From the NCBI GenBank assembly GCA_019155185.1, contig CM032805.1, forward strand, positions 17,163,591 to 17,227,590: DNA of 64,000 nt, in the 5' to 3' direction. This document shows, piece by piece, positions 28,921-41,600 of the stretch. The stretch comes from Beaufortia kweichowensis. Lineage: Eukaryota > Chordata > Actinopteri > Cypriniformes > Gastromyzontidae. Both the position numbers and the translations under genes were made by a program. Within the stretch, counting starts at the first letter, position 1; every line of letters starts with the position of its first letter. Under the pieces are notes generated by a model. The model was not told where the DNA came from, searched no databases, and was given only the letters and a program-made list of their open reading frames with translations.

Positions 28921-31900
28921 ATGAAAGTTATAGAGAGGAATGTGGTTCGTCTGGCTGTTGTTCAGCACCTTCGCTCCGTTTACGGGATAAAAATCAAGAA
29001 CTGGAACAAAAACAGAAACAAAACGACTTCAGCAAACTCGGTGAGTTCATTAAGACATTAACATATAATGCGATAATTAATGATGTTTTAGTCATGTGCA
29101 GGACGTGTTGTTTGTATTTTCATGGCTGTGTTTCACATCTTCACTGTGCTGCCTACATAGACAGCAGCAAATTCATAACTAAGCTATATTTATATTCCCA
29201 GTGCTGTCTAGATAGGGTGCAAGTGTTAAGACAGCCCAGAATACTTAGACAAAAATATACAGCATAACAGAATAACACATATCACATGTTTTATTGATAT
29301 ATTATACTATTAAGTGTTATTATACTTTGATGTTTTTTAGTGCTTGTGGATATATATTCATCTCCAGTGCTGTCTAGATAGGGTGCAAGTGTTAAGACAG
29401 CCCATAATACTATACAGCATAGCACAAACACTAACAGAATAACACATATCACATGTTTTATTGATATATTATACTATTAAAGCGTTATTATACTTATTAC
29501 GTTCTACGTTATTATAGATGTTTTTTTAGTGCTTGTGGATATATATTCATCTCCAGTGCTGTCTAGATAGGGTGCAAGTGTTAAGACAGCCCATGATTGA
29601 TATATTATAGATTAAATTATACAGAATAATTCACATATCACATGTGCAAGGGTTTTATTGATACATTATACACAAATTACATGTGTTATTATATTAAGCG
29701 TTATTTGATGTTTTTAGTGCTTGTGGATATATATTCATCTCTAGTGCTGTCTAGATAGGGTGTAACTGATGAGACGGCACACTAATGTGCTTGATGTATA
29801 CTTGCACAAAGAAAACACTCACAAATGTCACACATTTTATTGATAAATTATGTATAATATAAAGTACATATAGAAGTTTTTTTATAATTTGTGATTCTAT
29901 ATATAACATAAAAAGTATAAAAAGTTTCTGCCTTTATAAGATGTAAAATAAATAACATTTAGTTTTTTGATGTTTGTGTGGCTTCTTTGGTTCGTGTTTT
30001 GGCAGTAAAGTACATCATTGAGAAGTGCTGCTGTTGATTTTCAAACACACAGAGCTTCATTTGTTCATGTTTTTCCTCTCTATGAAAAGCGGGTGGATAC
30101 AGGTCTGTAATTACCTGCACGGGTTCAAGAAGACTCGAGCCCTGAGGGCCAAACTGACATGTTAACGGTTATTACATTAAACAGATGGAACATACCTGCT
30201 GATAATAATGTTGTCATTTTATTTTCTAGGTGAGGGTTTTTGGGGTCGCACTTGAAAGTCTGCCACACTGTCATGTGCTAGACTATGGAGATGTACCCTG
30301 GTAAGACACCCACGACTATATATCAGCTGATCCTTCAGTTTGTTTAAAATAAAATGTGCATTAAACGGCTAGAAAAACATTTGTGCATATGTTTCCTACA
30401 TGTCCTGTATATGTTTATATATACAGTAAATAAGTTGTATGTATTGCTGATGTGTGTCTGTGCTTTACAGCTTTATAGTAGATGTTTGTACAACACTGAT
30501 GGAGTATTTGGACACAGAGGGTCTCTTCAGGAAATCAGGATCTGTCGTTCGGGTCAAGAGCCTCCGGGTGAGTCAGTCAATCTAATGTTACTGGTGAGAC
30601 TCTGATCGGTGACATTATTTAACAATAGCTGTATTGTTTGGACCCTATAGTGTAAACTGGACCAGGGTGAGGACTGTCTGTCCACTGCGGTCCCTCTGGA
30701 CATCGCCGGACTTTTAAAACAGTTCTTCAGGGAACTGCCCGAGCCCATTCTCACCGCGGATCTGCACGGCGCTTTCCTGAAGATCCAGGAGCTGCCCACA
30801 GAAGAAGAGAGGACATCCGGCACCATTCTGCTGTCCTGCGTTCTGCCCGACAGGAATTTAAACGCGCTGCGATATTTCTTCAGTTTCCTCAAGAGCGTCT
30901 CTCAGCGGTACGATGTGAAAACGAGCAGCGATTCTGTTCGTCTCAGACCTGTTGTTATGCTAACTGACTTCTCCTTTCAGCAGTTTCTTTTGAGAAGCCA
31001 TTTGGCAGCTCTTTTGTGTTTAAAAGCATGTAAAGGTTTGTGTATGTGTTTCAGATGTGCTCAGAATAAGATGGACAGCAGTAATCTCTCTGTGATTTTC
31101 GCTCCAAACCTCTTTCACTGTGGAGATGGAGCGGAGAAGATGAGCAGCAGTACAGAGAAGAGACTCAAACTTCAGGCCGCGGCTGTTCAGCGTCTCATCG
31201 ACAATGCCGCAGCTCTGGGTAAACATGACTTCAGTGTGCTCATAAACGTGTGGTTATATCAGCACACACACACATAACTCACCGCTGTAGATGTGTTGTG
31301 TGTAGGTGTGGTTCCTCAGTTCATCATGGAGAAGGTTCCGGCGATGTTGGGCTGTGACGCTGGTGTGTTCTCACCCTCTTCTATGTCTCTAGAAGACAAC
31401 AACACTCACTCAGACATGAAGAAAAGCAATAGACGCAGTTTAGGAGGTAAGAAACTCATGTTAGAGATAAAGCAAAGGTTTACTGGTCATAAACTGGTGT
31501 CACTGGTCTGAGATGAGGCAAAGTTGAATGGGTTTGTCTTGTATTCCAGACGTGGTAAATGGAGCTCTGAATAAGTTTAAAACTAGTAGAACCCCAACAA
31601 ATACCCCACAGTCTGACAGAGCAGGTGGGTAACAGACTTCACTGTACCGCCACTGTACACGCATGTACTGTAATCGCATCACAACGGCTTTAATCGCACC
31701 TTTCCTTCCTGATGCAATGAATTCATTCTTTATCGAGCACAAGAATGATCTTTATATATAGTTGATGAATTACGTCTCTCTGTACCCACTGGGGTATTAC
31801 GGCTCTTGGCTTGCATGGCCACAATCTTTATGTGTTTCTTCTGCTTTCTGTGTACACGATTCTGCCCTATTCTTATTTGACTCACGGTTTTATCAATCTG

Positions 31901-34900
31901 AAGCTGTGCATCTCTTTCTGTCTGTTGAGCACGCAGCCGGATGACCTAAAACACAAGAATCTGAAGATCCTTTTGTCATTAAGCGAAACTGAATTTAGCG
32001 TAACGAACCGTTTTCATTCCTTTAGTTTTCTCCGCTGCCACTCCGGTCATCATGACTCCAAACTCGAAGCGTAAGCTGCCTGTAGAGTCACACACTCACG
32101 GCTTCTCCAACAAGAAACGGAGGTCCATCAAGAAGAACCTTGGTCTGGAACTGCTTCCCAGCGCTCTGTTTGGAGGAACATCAACACCTGGATCAGGTGA
32201 GTCAGATGTTTGATAACAATAATTATATCAGCATCCACACCATCAGATGATAACTCCGTATGTTTACCGTCTCAGCTCACAGCGCGGCGGGAGCGTTGGA
32301 CTCGTCTCAGAGCGCTTTACTCTCTTCAGCGAGCAGAAACACGCGTTCATCCAGGAGAAAAAGTAACAGACTGCGAGGTCGCAGCGTCAGCAGGTACAAT
32401 GCATCTCGCGCATGTGCATTTATCTCTAGACATGCTTTCTACTACTGTGTTCGTCTTCAATCAGCTTGTTTGTATGTTTTGTTTTGTTTTTAGAGTTGAA
32501 TCTGGAAAGACGGGCTGTTTCTCTCCCAGAGGCGCTAAGAAAGAGCCCATGAGGAAATCCCTGCGTCTGCGCTTCAGTCTGGGCAAATCCAGCCGTGAGC
32601 CTGTAAGTTTCGATACATCATCTCTATCAACCTCAACCAGAGACTGAACAATCCAACCTAATTCAGCTGCTTAACCACCTTCAGTGCATCAGTGATTTGC
32701 ATGATTATAATCTGCATGATGACATTGTCTTATTTGTTCATGTAATACGTGTTTGTGGATGAATAATAGAGCACTTTCTTTGAGAAAGCTGAAAAGCACA
32801 TTATTTCATAATCAGTTTTGGCTCCATCTAGTGGCAGTTTAATGTAGGTACATGCTGCTATTGGTGGAGTAGAGAATATAATCACTATTATAACACAAAA
32901 TTCTGCTTTATATATTGTGTACTAGATATCAATTTTATAGAAATTTAACAGTGTTATTTTAGGAGTCATGGTTTGAGCGTTATACTATGCATGTTTTATT
33001 ATAAAAAAACAGAGGGGTCACTAACCAGAATGATGTGAATATAATAGAATTGCTGCTTTAAAATGTTATAGGAATCAAGAAAACAAGATTTTTCTGCTTG
33101 TTAACAATCATATGACACTAAGAATAATGTATTGTGATGTTTGTGTGTTTGCAATGACTTGCACATGTCGTCCAATGTTGTAACATTGTGACTGTAGAAT
33201 AAATAACTAAATTTTTATTTTATCTAATAACCTAGTGACTAAAAATATTTGTAGGTCAAAATGATTTTAAAGAACAAAGAAATATTAACGTTATAACGGT
33301 TTTAAGTTTTTATGTTTATAATTAAACTGTATTCTTGTGGTTTTGGGTTATTCCTTGCCATTATTAACATGGTCATTTTATGCATGTATTTATGCTGAAA
33401 TAAAAAACACTATTGACCAGAAACGCACTTTTTTACTGTTAGTATTTCTTTCAGTAAGGCTCTCATGATTCAACACATCAGACATGAATCAAAAGCATTG
33501 AGTAAAAAGCAAGTGCCTCTATTTCAACAGAGCATCATTACACATTCACAACTGGGGCCAAAGGGGTCAGAGGTCATAGGTTGGCGCCTAGCAACACAAG
33601 AGAGCGGTTCTGGTTTTCACTTCACTAAAGAGTCAACATTTAGTCCAGCCGTTTTAACCGAGAGCCCGTCGAAAGGTCAGTAGCTGTATTTACATGCTTT
33701 CAATATCATTCTTCAAATTCCCTGAAGATCTGGAGTGAAAGAAACATCACATGTTCTTCTTTTCACAGGCTTCAAGTTGATAAGCAAGTGTGAGAATAAT
33801 CTGCTGACCCCACAGTGTGATACTACAGACCGCAGGGGCTTGTGGAGTGAAGAAACCCCTGACGTGACCACCACCTTCCCAACACATTCATTCTCTGACA
33901 CCCCCATAATCCTCCACCGCTCTGAGCCCACCATCACTGTGAGCAAACCTCAGACGGTCAGCGATACACCCGAGAGCCTCTGCTGTGATGATACGACCCA
34001 AAGCCAAGAACCACAAGATAATGTCGGTACGGTCTCCTCTCAGACGGATCCGCCATCAGAAACCTCACAGCAATTAACAGAAAGTTCTGCTGTTTTTGAG
34101 TCTAGCAAATGCACGACAGATGATTACAATGTGACGTTTGGGCAGATTGACTTTGTTCCTTTGTCACCTCTACACATAGACAGTACTCTGTTTGAGACCG
34201 GACCCACAGCATCAGACACCCATGATGGGTCTCTTTGTTTTGGAGATGAGAGCAAGTGTTTCTTAAAGGAGTCTGTTGTGCGTTCTGAAGATTGCAGTCA
34301 ACTCATAGATGCTCTGGACATCCAAAGTCCTGTGGCTTTCAGACGGGACACGTCCATCCGGGTTCAGTCCACCCCGTATGCAAAAAGAACACAAGTGACA
34401 GTCAACACGACCCCTTTCAATGAACCTTCAACGAGCACCGTTGAGTCTCAGAATCAAACAGACAAACCACAGATGGTCCAAACTGCCCCAATGAAAGTTT
34501 CAGACCAAATTAAACTTTTCAACAAGATGACGTTAAATTCACCCAAAGTCAGAGTCGTCCGATCTCCTCTGAAGTTCCAGCGGACGCCTGTCCGTCAGTC
34601 CGTGAGACGGATCAACTCTCTGGTCAAAAATGGAAACGACGGAAGGACGGGCTGGTGTGCGGCCAGTGCCGTTACGAAGGCTGTGAGTTTTGAGAGCGGT
34701 TTGTGCAACAGAGCAAAGCAACAGACCGAAAACCCTCACCAGACGTCTACATTCGCAAAACCCAAACCGCCAGTTCCTCCAAAGAAAGCTGCCGCACTCG
34801 ACGACATCACAAACAGAGCACCAAAGCTTAAGTCTGACGCTCTCTCTGTCAATAAAAACATTGCGACTGAATATCCCAAATCTGTCCGTCATGACGTGTC

Positions 34901-34991
34901 TGAGAGCGACGTGAGCCGTTACAGAGGATCACCCAGAAACCCGCTGACCGAGGGCAGACTTCTATCAGCCATGAAACCCATCGACCTGTAA
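28921..34991 (+). CDS. arhgap11a: Rho GTPase-activating protein 11A
   Basis: Twelve exons, all in phase (28921-29040, 30230-30300, 30471-30567, 30651-30907, 31055-31218, 31306-31446, 31550-31624, 32026-32196, 32276-32393, 32494-32602, 33531-33675, 33769-34991), give 896 aa. The N terminus RLAVVQHLRSVYGIKIK matches the family start. The RhoGAP domain spans about residues 45-245, with the arginine finger Arg84 in EGLFRKSGS, then LLKQFFRELPEPIL and MDSSNLSVIFAPNL. The product turns off RhoA at mitosis and cytokinesis. After it come basic nuclear-type segments (KKRRSIKK, RRKSNRLRGR) and the conserved SPLKFQRTPVRQSVRRINSL block at about 752-775. The protein ends MKPIDL. The last exon alone encodes more than 400 residues of mostly disordered Ser/Thr-rich tail. 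The GAP catalytic set looks complete. Tail sequence diverges more than the GAP domain, as usual for this family. Confidence 0.93.
29195..29870 (+). repeat. Four-copy tandem repeat in arhgap11a intron 1
   Basis: The anchor GTGCTGTCTAGATAGGGTG occurs at 29201, 29367, 29556 and 29744, giving periods of 166, 189 and 188 bp. Flanking parts also repeat: TGCTTGTGGATATATATTCA before it and ACATATCACATGTTTTATTG after it. The fourth copy is the most diverged. Confidence 0.85.
32603..33530 (+). other. arhgap11a intron 10
   Basis: This 928-bp AT-rich intron shows no recognisable repeat and no conserved-looking island. It ends in TTTCAACAG at 33530. Nothing else is supported here. Confidence 0.6.
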
Positions 34992-36070
34992 GACGTCATC
35001 TGCAGCGCTTTAAAACTCGTGTATTCAGGGGTCTTAATTTATTTTGCTGTGTGTTTCAGAGATGAATGAGACTCTTAGCGTTATAGTTTTTGTCACTGAT
35101 GAAAGTCATTTCTGAATGTATGAGTGACTTACAGAAGCGATCATCATTTAAAGTTTAAGATGTGTTGGTGATGCTGGACTAGTTTAGTTTACTGATGGTT
35201 TCATGACTGTGTTTAGAGTAAAAATGGATGTCTGTTTTAAGTAGACTAGAAAAGTTTGTTCAATTTTATTTGCCTTTGTATTTATATTTTATGCCAACAT
35301 TTGATTTTGTTAAAAAGTCTTAAAACACCACGTTCTTTGGTACCTCAAGAAAATGTATAAATATGTCAAACAGTATTATTGATCCAAGCTGTCAAAATTT
35401 TATGAACATGTTTTCTAATGATTTGCTTTGGACATAAAGTTGTCAAACTGAAACTCATCTGAAGTTTCTTTCTTCACCAGCTGGTGGCGCACTGACCATA
35501 ATTTAATACTGAAAAATCTATTGAACACTAAACTGTTATGTGAACAAATACAGCAGAAATGATCAAATGTGACTGTGATGTACAATATTATTTAACACAC
35601 ACACACAATGTTAATCATGTTAAAGGTCTTGCAGTGATAAAAGCACATTTGTTTTGATGGTTTGTTACTAATAGCATCACTGAATATCTGTAAGAAATCA
35701 GTTTATCATACACATACTTGACATTAATGCATTCGGCAGATGCTTTAATCAAAAGCCATTTAATCTATACATTTGATCTATATGTGTGTTCACTGGGAAT
35801 CAAACCCACGACCTTTCCACTGCTAACACAATCATCTGATTTCCAGAAGAAATGTTTCGTCTTCATATATTTAACAAACACACTCTCTGTGTTCAGATGT
35901 CTGACTCCACATTTTAACACCTAGAAATAATTCAATCCTACTAAAGATTTTATTGTTTAACACGTAGATTTACTGATTGTCCTTACAGCAAACACACACA
36001 GACTTATATGATATCAGGACATGTTCATAAGTTCAGGACAGATTCTCTGATTGAAACGCATCACCCATAA
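34992..36070 (+). other. arhgap11a 3' UTR and start of the arhgap11a-grem1 intergenic DNA
   Basis: The DNA is AT-rich, with no clear AATAAA that I would commit to. A fragment of the dispersed repeat (GGCAGATGCTTTAATCAAAAGCC) lies near 35730. No coding exon was found. In mammals scg5 lies between these two genes; I see no trace of it. Confidence 0.5.
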
Positions 36071-36074
36071 ACAT

Positions 36075-36550
36075 ATACAGTACCGGTCAAAAGTTTATAA
36101 ACACTCACTACATTTTAGAACAGTATTAAACTCGTCAAAATCATAAAATAACTGTGGGAATTATATTGTGACTCAAAGCATCTAAAATAAATGAACACTA
36201 TATTATATTTGATCATCTTTGATCAACTTTAAAAAAAATTATAAAATCATCCTCTTGTCATTTTATATTTCAGATTCTTGAGATCTCAAACTGAGAAGAT
36301 TTTAAAACAAAACTAAAGAAATTTCTATCTATACTGAACTCTTATTGACTGATTTTTATTCATTATTTGCTCCAAGTAATCCATTTTAAAAGATATTACA
36401 AACTTTAACTAGTATGTTGGTTCAATTATATTTTTGTCTACAAAAGTCATTTTAAACATTGAAAAATAGCTACACGTTAATATTAAAAGATGATTTTTAG
36501 GATCACGAGAAACATTTTTGTCATTTGTGTCTAAACTTTAAACTGTTGTT
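36075..36550. mobile_element. Eroded Tc1-like non-autonomous element
   Basis: The left end ACAGTACCGGTCAAAAGTTT followed by ATAAACAC is a typical Tc1/mariner-type fish terminus. At about 36515-36545, GTGTCTAAACTTTAAACTG resembles the inner part of the same terminus inverted but has decayed. Related fragments occur near 16755-16800 (AAACTCATCAAAACCATAAA) and 27347-27385 (GAAACATTTTTGTCA). No transposase remains. Confidence 0.55.
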
Positions 36551-37683
36551 GTATATTTGAGTCCTCAAAACATGTTTGTGAAGCTTCTTTTGACTCATAA
36601 ATGACTCTTTGTGTGAACTGTGACAAAACTTTGTGTTACATTGTATCTATTAGCCAAAACCTGATCTTTTATATCCATTCAATGAGAATCACGTGCTGCT
36701 GATTTAATACAGACAAACTGTATCTTTCTTTATAAACGATAAAACTTCACAAACGTGTGAGAATTTACAAAACAACAGCAGATGTGTCGTTGAATAAATC
36801 ATTATGATTATATAATATCAGTTATTCAGTTCGTCACTGAATGTAATACTGACTCGTTGCTGTTAATTAAACATTTAAAGCACATTTACACAATTAAATC
36901 TGTATTTACTCACCCTCATGTGCTTTAAACACGCGTGACTTTATTTCATCACAGGAGCAAAAACTTCTTTTGAAGAAACTTCATGCGCGTGTTTTACTGA
37001 CGAGCTGCTCCAATGAACTGCTGCGACTGAATCACTGAGTCACTGAGTCAAATCTCAGAACCGGATCCGTGAACGAGTCGTTCTTTTGAACCGATTCTTT
37101 TGAATGATCTGTCGAGGTATGTGTAAAGAGTTTGTGCAAAGAGTTCATAATCCTGAAAGAAGTCTGCCAACTATTAGGTGAAACCCTTAAGAGAATAAAC
37201 CATGCTTTGATTATAGTTATCTTTGTTTTAAACCACAGTTTTACTAACCCTAACCGTTTAAAAAAATGATATTAGTAGAAAAAACACGGTTCATTTTTCC
37301 TAAGATAGGCAAATATTTCATATGTGTATTAATGCAATATAATGTTAATGTGATAATTATAAGTGTTCATTATTTATGTCACTGAAAGTATCTGTTTAAT
37401 GATTCATTTCAGAAAAGATTTCTTTTGGGAACTGGAACATCAGCAGAAGACTTATTAAATTATTTTATTAATTTTCTATTATGAAAAGTTTAGAAATATA
37501 TATACAAATATCTCTGTTTGATGAAAGATTTCACCCAAAAGGGCCATAGTCAACAATTGGCCATTTCTATTTACAATTAAAAAAATGTGTCTGTTCTTCA
37601 TTTCATATAAATAAATTATTTAGCCAGTGTTTGTCATAGTTTATCATAGGAGATGTTCTGCTCTCTGGTTTGGACAGACAGAT

Positions 37684-37686
<3 letters not shown>
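36551..37686. other. Intergenic DNA upstream of grem1
   Basis: AT-rich non-coding DNA. At 37040-37110 there is a repeat-like segment with GTGAACGAGTCGTTCTTTTG and AACCGATTCTTTTGAATGA, a motif seen in dispersed fish repeats. No gene is visible. Confidence 0.5.

Positions 37687-37688
<2 letters not shown>

Positions 37689-37751
<63 letters not shown>
37689..37751. repeat. (CT)n microsatellite upstream of grem1
   Basis: About 31 perfect CT units lie roughly 100 bp before the grem1 non-coding exon. Confidence 0.95.
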
Positions 37752-37754
<3 letters not shown>

Positions 37755-37834
37755 GACTGTCTGTCTGTGTTTCAGGGGGCGGATAGCTGTGATTCTCCTG
37801 TATTGTTTCTGGCCAATAATGTCGAGAGATGTTG

Positions 37835-37950
37835 TGCGCATTTAAACAGACAGAGCTCGTGTTCAGGACTCCAGTGAGAGACTCTATGGCACAGATAACA
37901 GCCCGTCAGGATTGACATCTACAGACTGACACAACTAAACACACCGACAG
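37835..37950 (+). promoter_or_regulatory. grem1: grem1 proximal promoter and non-coding first exon
   Basis: A TATA-like GCATTTAAAC (near 37838) is followed by leader sequence ending ACACCGACAG|gtgagatat at 37950. The 539-bp intron ends at GCAG 38486-38489, two bases before the coding ATG. A non-coding first exon plus one coding exon is the normal gremlin-1 structure. The exact start is inferred. Confidence 0.6.
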
Positions 37951-38436
37951 GTGAGATATCTTTACGCATTTTCCGCTGAATTCATGACACTGGAGCAGGT
38001 GTTTGCTCATTACGCATTTGATGTCCATAACAGGATCTAAAATGACTTTCACGTCTGCTGGACGCCTGTTTCTAAATTCGGTTCCAAATTTATTTGAGCA
38101 AATCTTAATTTAGCTGAATCAGAAATTTTGGGTTTGATAGACTCACAGCAGATCTGCGGAACCTCTTTACGCACGGACGCATCTCCAAACGCGACTAGAA
38201 TTTTTCTGTTTCTTTCTTGAATAACTTTAGCAAAAATAACGCATTTATGACTATTTTTTGTAAGAATCTTCCATTCTGAAATTACTAAATTAAATATTGT
38301 AGGTGTAACTATTTTGTAAATGTAGTTTTGCGATAGATGTGTTGTTTACATTTATTAAATATATTCTATAGTTGTGTGTTTTATATTAATACTGACACAT
38401 AAATGTTTTTAAGCTAAAACATGCACTATGTAAATG

Positions 38437-38440
<4 letters not shown>

Positions 38441-38485
<45 letters not shown>
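38441..38485. repeat. (CT)n microsatellite forming the grem1 3' splice-site tract
   Basis: About 22 CT units run directly into GCAG|TGATGATGG, so the microsatellite is the polypyrimidine tract of the only grem1 intron. Confidence 0.93.
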
Positions 38486-38488
<3 letters not shown>

Positions 38489-38491
38489 GTG

Positions 38492-39022
38492 ATGATGGCC
38501 ACATCTGTCCGGAGTTTTTGCGCGCTGCTTTTTATTTGCGTCCTTGTTTACAAACCCACCGAATCGAAGCGAAACCGCGGCGCGATTCCTCATCCCGACA
38601 AGAACAATCCCAACGAATCAGACCAGCACCCCCGTCAGGCCGGGTCCGGATCGAGAGGCAGAACCAGACTCTCGTCTGAAGAGGTTCTGGAGTCCAGCCA
38701 GGAGGCTCTGCACGTGACCGAGCGCCGGTACCTGAAGCGCGACTGGTGCAAGACGCAGCCGCTGAAGCAGACGATCCACGAGGAGGGATGCGCGAGCCGC
38801 ACCATCATCAACCGCTTCTGCTACGGCCAGTGTAACTCCTTCTACATCCCCAGACACGTGCGGAGAGAGGAGGGAGCCTTTCAGTCCTGTTCCTTCTGTA
38901 AACCCAAAAGATTCACCACCATGACCTTCACCCTCAACTGTCCCGACCAGCAGCCGCCGACGCGCAAGAAGCGCGTCCAGCGGGTCAAACAGTGCCGATG
39001 CGTCTCCATAGATCTGGACTAG
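38492..39022 (+). CDS. grem1: Gremlin-1, secreted BMP antagonist
   Basis: A single coding exon of 176 aa (human about 184). A hydrophobic signal peptide (residues of about 8-20, FCALLFICVLVY) is followed by a basic, poorly conserved region with one N-glycosylation motif (Asn41). The conserved SSQEALHVTERRYLKRDWC leads into the DAN cystine-knot domain (86-176). Nine cysteines are seen at 86, 100, 110, 114, 133, 136, 150, 168 and 170, the full gremlin set. The protein ends QCRCVSIDLD. It binds BMP2/4/7 outside the cell and blocks receptor activation, notably in limb/fin buds and kidney. I chose the ATG at 38492; a GTG three bases upstream is not a plausible start. fmn1 lies tail-to-tail, as in tetrapods, which supports grem1 over grem2. 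The a/b paralogue is not resolved. Confidence 0.96.
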   Translation: MMATSVRSFCALLFICVLVYKPTESKRNRGAIPHPDKNNPNESDQHPRQAGSGSRGRTRLSSEEVLESSQEALHVTERRYLKRDWCKTQPLKQTIHEEGCASRTIINRFCYGQCNSFYIPRHVRREEGAFQSCSFCKPKRFTTMTFTLNCPDQQPPTRKKRVQRVKQCRCVSIDLD

Positions 39023-40265
39023 ATCGGTCTGTTCTGGAGGATTTTATCCGCATGGATCCACACGAACTGTGTTTGAAAGCGTCATTCGGTGAGAAAACAC
39101 GTGTGAGCCGATTAAACTGATGAAAACAGCCGTGCGTAAAAACGGTCCACATTACAATGCTGGTCCAGACACACAAATTCATTGTTTATCAGTAGAAATC
39201 ATCACAACCATGAGGAAAGTTTGAGAATTAACTTTAATGTCTAGACTTTTAGTTTCTTTAGTTTTTATCCTTTATCTTCAGCATCTTCTGCGATGCTTTT
39301 ATTGATGGAGTTTCCATGAACGTGATTCGCAACAAAATTCATACACGAGCACATTTTTATTCCTCTGCAGACACACAGCATTTTAAAAGACATGTTAACC
39401 ATAAAGAAAGATTTTTAAGATGATGAGGAATCTACATTTAATCAGTCACTGCTGGTGGTGTATTTGGCACATCAGTAAGCAGTTACTTATTTTTAGGAAC
39501 TTCTAAAATTCTCTTAAAATTATCAGCTCATATTGATTGAGATACTATTTGTACTTTAACAATTTAACACAGCAGGTGATATAAAAACCTGCATGTGAAA
39601 TAAATTATATTATTAGCAACTTGATTATTTTTACCAAACTCGTTTAAAGAAAGGATTTAACATGCACAATTCACAAATGTGCTTCCAAATGTCATTAGTG
39701 ACCTAGAAACACTGATCACAATGTTTTGTGTGCGTTTGATGTCTGAACCTTGTTTCATTCTTTTCCAGTGTTACTCTAAACATGAACTATAGCATCATGT
39801 TTGCAGGGTGAATGTAAGTTTCAGTATCTAGTGTATGTGTAATGTATATGTTGAAGGTGTGGTTGATGTGATTTACAGAAGAACATCACATGTTATGATG
39901 CATGTCTTCATTTATCTCCAAAAGTTTAAAGACTGATAGTTTCCACTATGTGGAATTGGACTGAATTTATTTAACAGTAGTAATATTAATCAAAGTGTGT
40001 TTCTGTAAATGTTTCTGCTGGATTGCTGTTTATTTTGTGGCAGACAGACAGAATGTTATTAGTCTATTTATAATATCAGTCTTAAAGATGAATGAGTGAA
40101 ACCTTTTAAACAAATGATGAAAAGCTTTTGTATGTTGAAGTTGTGCTGCAGGTCTGCTGTGGATGACGCAGACGGTTCATGATTGTATAAAGATGTTAAC
40201 AGCTGCATGCGTTTACAAAACAGAGCTGTGGATGAATCATCTGAATAAAAGCTCAGACGGTGTGA
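39023..40265 (+). other. grem1: grem1 3' UTR
   Basis: A 1.2-kb AT-rich 3' UTR contains several ATTTA-like stretches and ends near AATAAA at 40244-40249. Gremlin mRNAs normally have long 3' UTRs. No other gene is seen. Confidence 0.55.
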
Positions 40266-41512
40266 CCTCTGATCTCTGTCTGACAGTCGCGTGGACATGT
40301 CGCTGATTCACTCATTACATGCTTCATAAATTACTGCAGAAACTGATTTCATGCTGCGTATGTTACGCTCCACACATCCATGAGACGCTTCATTACCAGA
40401 AGCTTCTCAACATTCTTCAGGAGGAATCGGTGAAAAAACAGAAACATTTCATTCAGAAAAATCTAAACTGCTGCTTTGACCCGTTGCATCTTCTTGGATT
40501 TACTAAAGATTTAATCAAACAGAGTAAAAATTAAATATGAACTATTTATTATTTTCTAATGAGCTTTTCCACAAGTTTCAATGAATCCAAAACATTTAGA
40601 AATTTGATTTACTGTGGCAAACGTAATTTTATCATGTCTGATGTAGTAAAAACTACGTATAATGTAAACGAGTAAATATTTCTCATGTGAGGTTTTTATA
40701 TCAGCCAGTCTTTTCATTATTGGTTCTCTGTTAATGTAAAAAAGATGATTTCACCCATCGAGAGGTGTCTAAACAAACTTTAAATTGATTTAAATTTGGA
40801 CCCAATATCAACAAAATTCACAATGTCATTAAATTCTTACATACAAAAACAACTTTGTTCTTTAAATGGAAATAAAATTGTGACCTTTGCAAACAGCTCA
40901 AATATGTCCAGATTCATCATTTATAATTGAATGTGTGAACCATAGACAGCTTTTCTTAAATATTTCTTAATAAAAGCCTTTTCTGAATAAACAGGGCATT
41001 CCATAAGTGCTAAAAATACCCAGCGTGGTCAACATATCTGCTCATGATAAAATCATACAGATCATTCAACATTCAGCAGCGGTTAAAAATAAAAATTCTC
41101 TACTGCAACTTTCCATGAACACATGAAGAGTTTACAGACAGAATATTGCATAGACTTCAGAACTGAAGTGTGTGAAACTAAAGTGAACTAAAGTGCTTCA
41201 CACTTAATCAAGTCTCATTTGGCAAATGTGGAAAAACAGCAAGTGACGAATACCGAAAGAAATCATACAGAACGAGAGCGAAAAAAATCAACTAGCGACT
41301 GAAGTTTTCTGTTCAAGTACAAATTTAGATAATATCATGACAACATGTTCAGAAATATAAAAACATTGAATGGATTGATTTTAGGCTGTGACTGATGCAC
41401 GTATGAGGCACTGTTGATACTGATGTACAGATGAAGAACATCACAGTTTCTTCTTGAAGGAAACCGAGGATCTGTAAGGTGATTCTTCCCCACAGTATGA
41501 AGTTTATCAGCA
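40266..41512. other. grem1-fmn1 tail-to-tail intergenic DNA
   Basis: Unique AT-rich sequence with no convincing exon or repeat. Short open frames of 65-71 codons here lack splice sites or recognisable motifs. Confidence 0.5.
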
Positions 41513-41518
41513 TTTATT
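41513..41518 (-). terminator. fmn1: fmn1 poly(A) signal
   Basis: TTTATT on plus is AATAAA on the fmn1 strand, about 85 bases after the fmn1 stop. Confidence 0.4.
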
Positions 41519-41600
41519 TCCACGATAAACACGTCAACATGATTGTGATGTGAATAAAGTCACACATCAGATGATCACACTTCTGTATGTGATGGTGATC

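Noticed and set aside
28803..29267. 154-codon frame overlapping arhgap11a exon 1
   Set aside because: Different frame from the conserved RLAVVQHLRSVYGIK start; it runs through the exon donor without homology.
38489..38491. GTG as grem1 start
   Set aside because: It spans the splice junction side of the leader and ATG follows at 38492; vertebrate grem1 starts at ATG.
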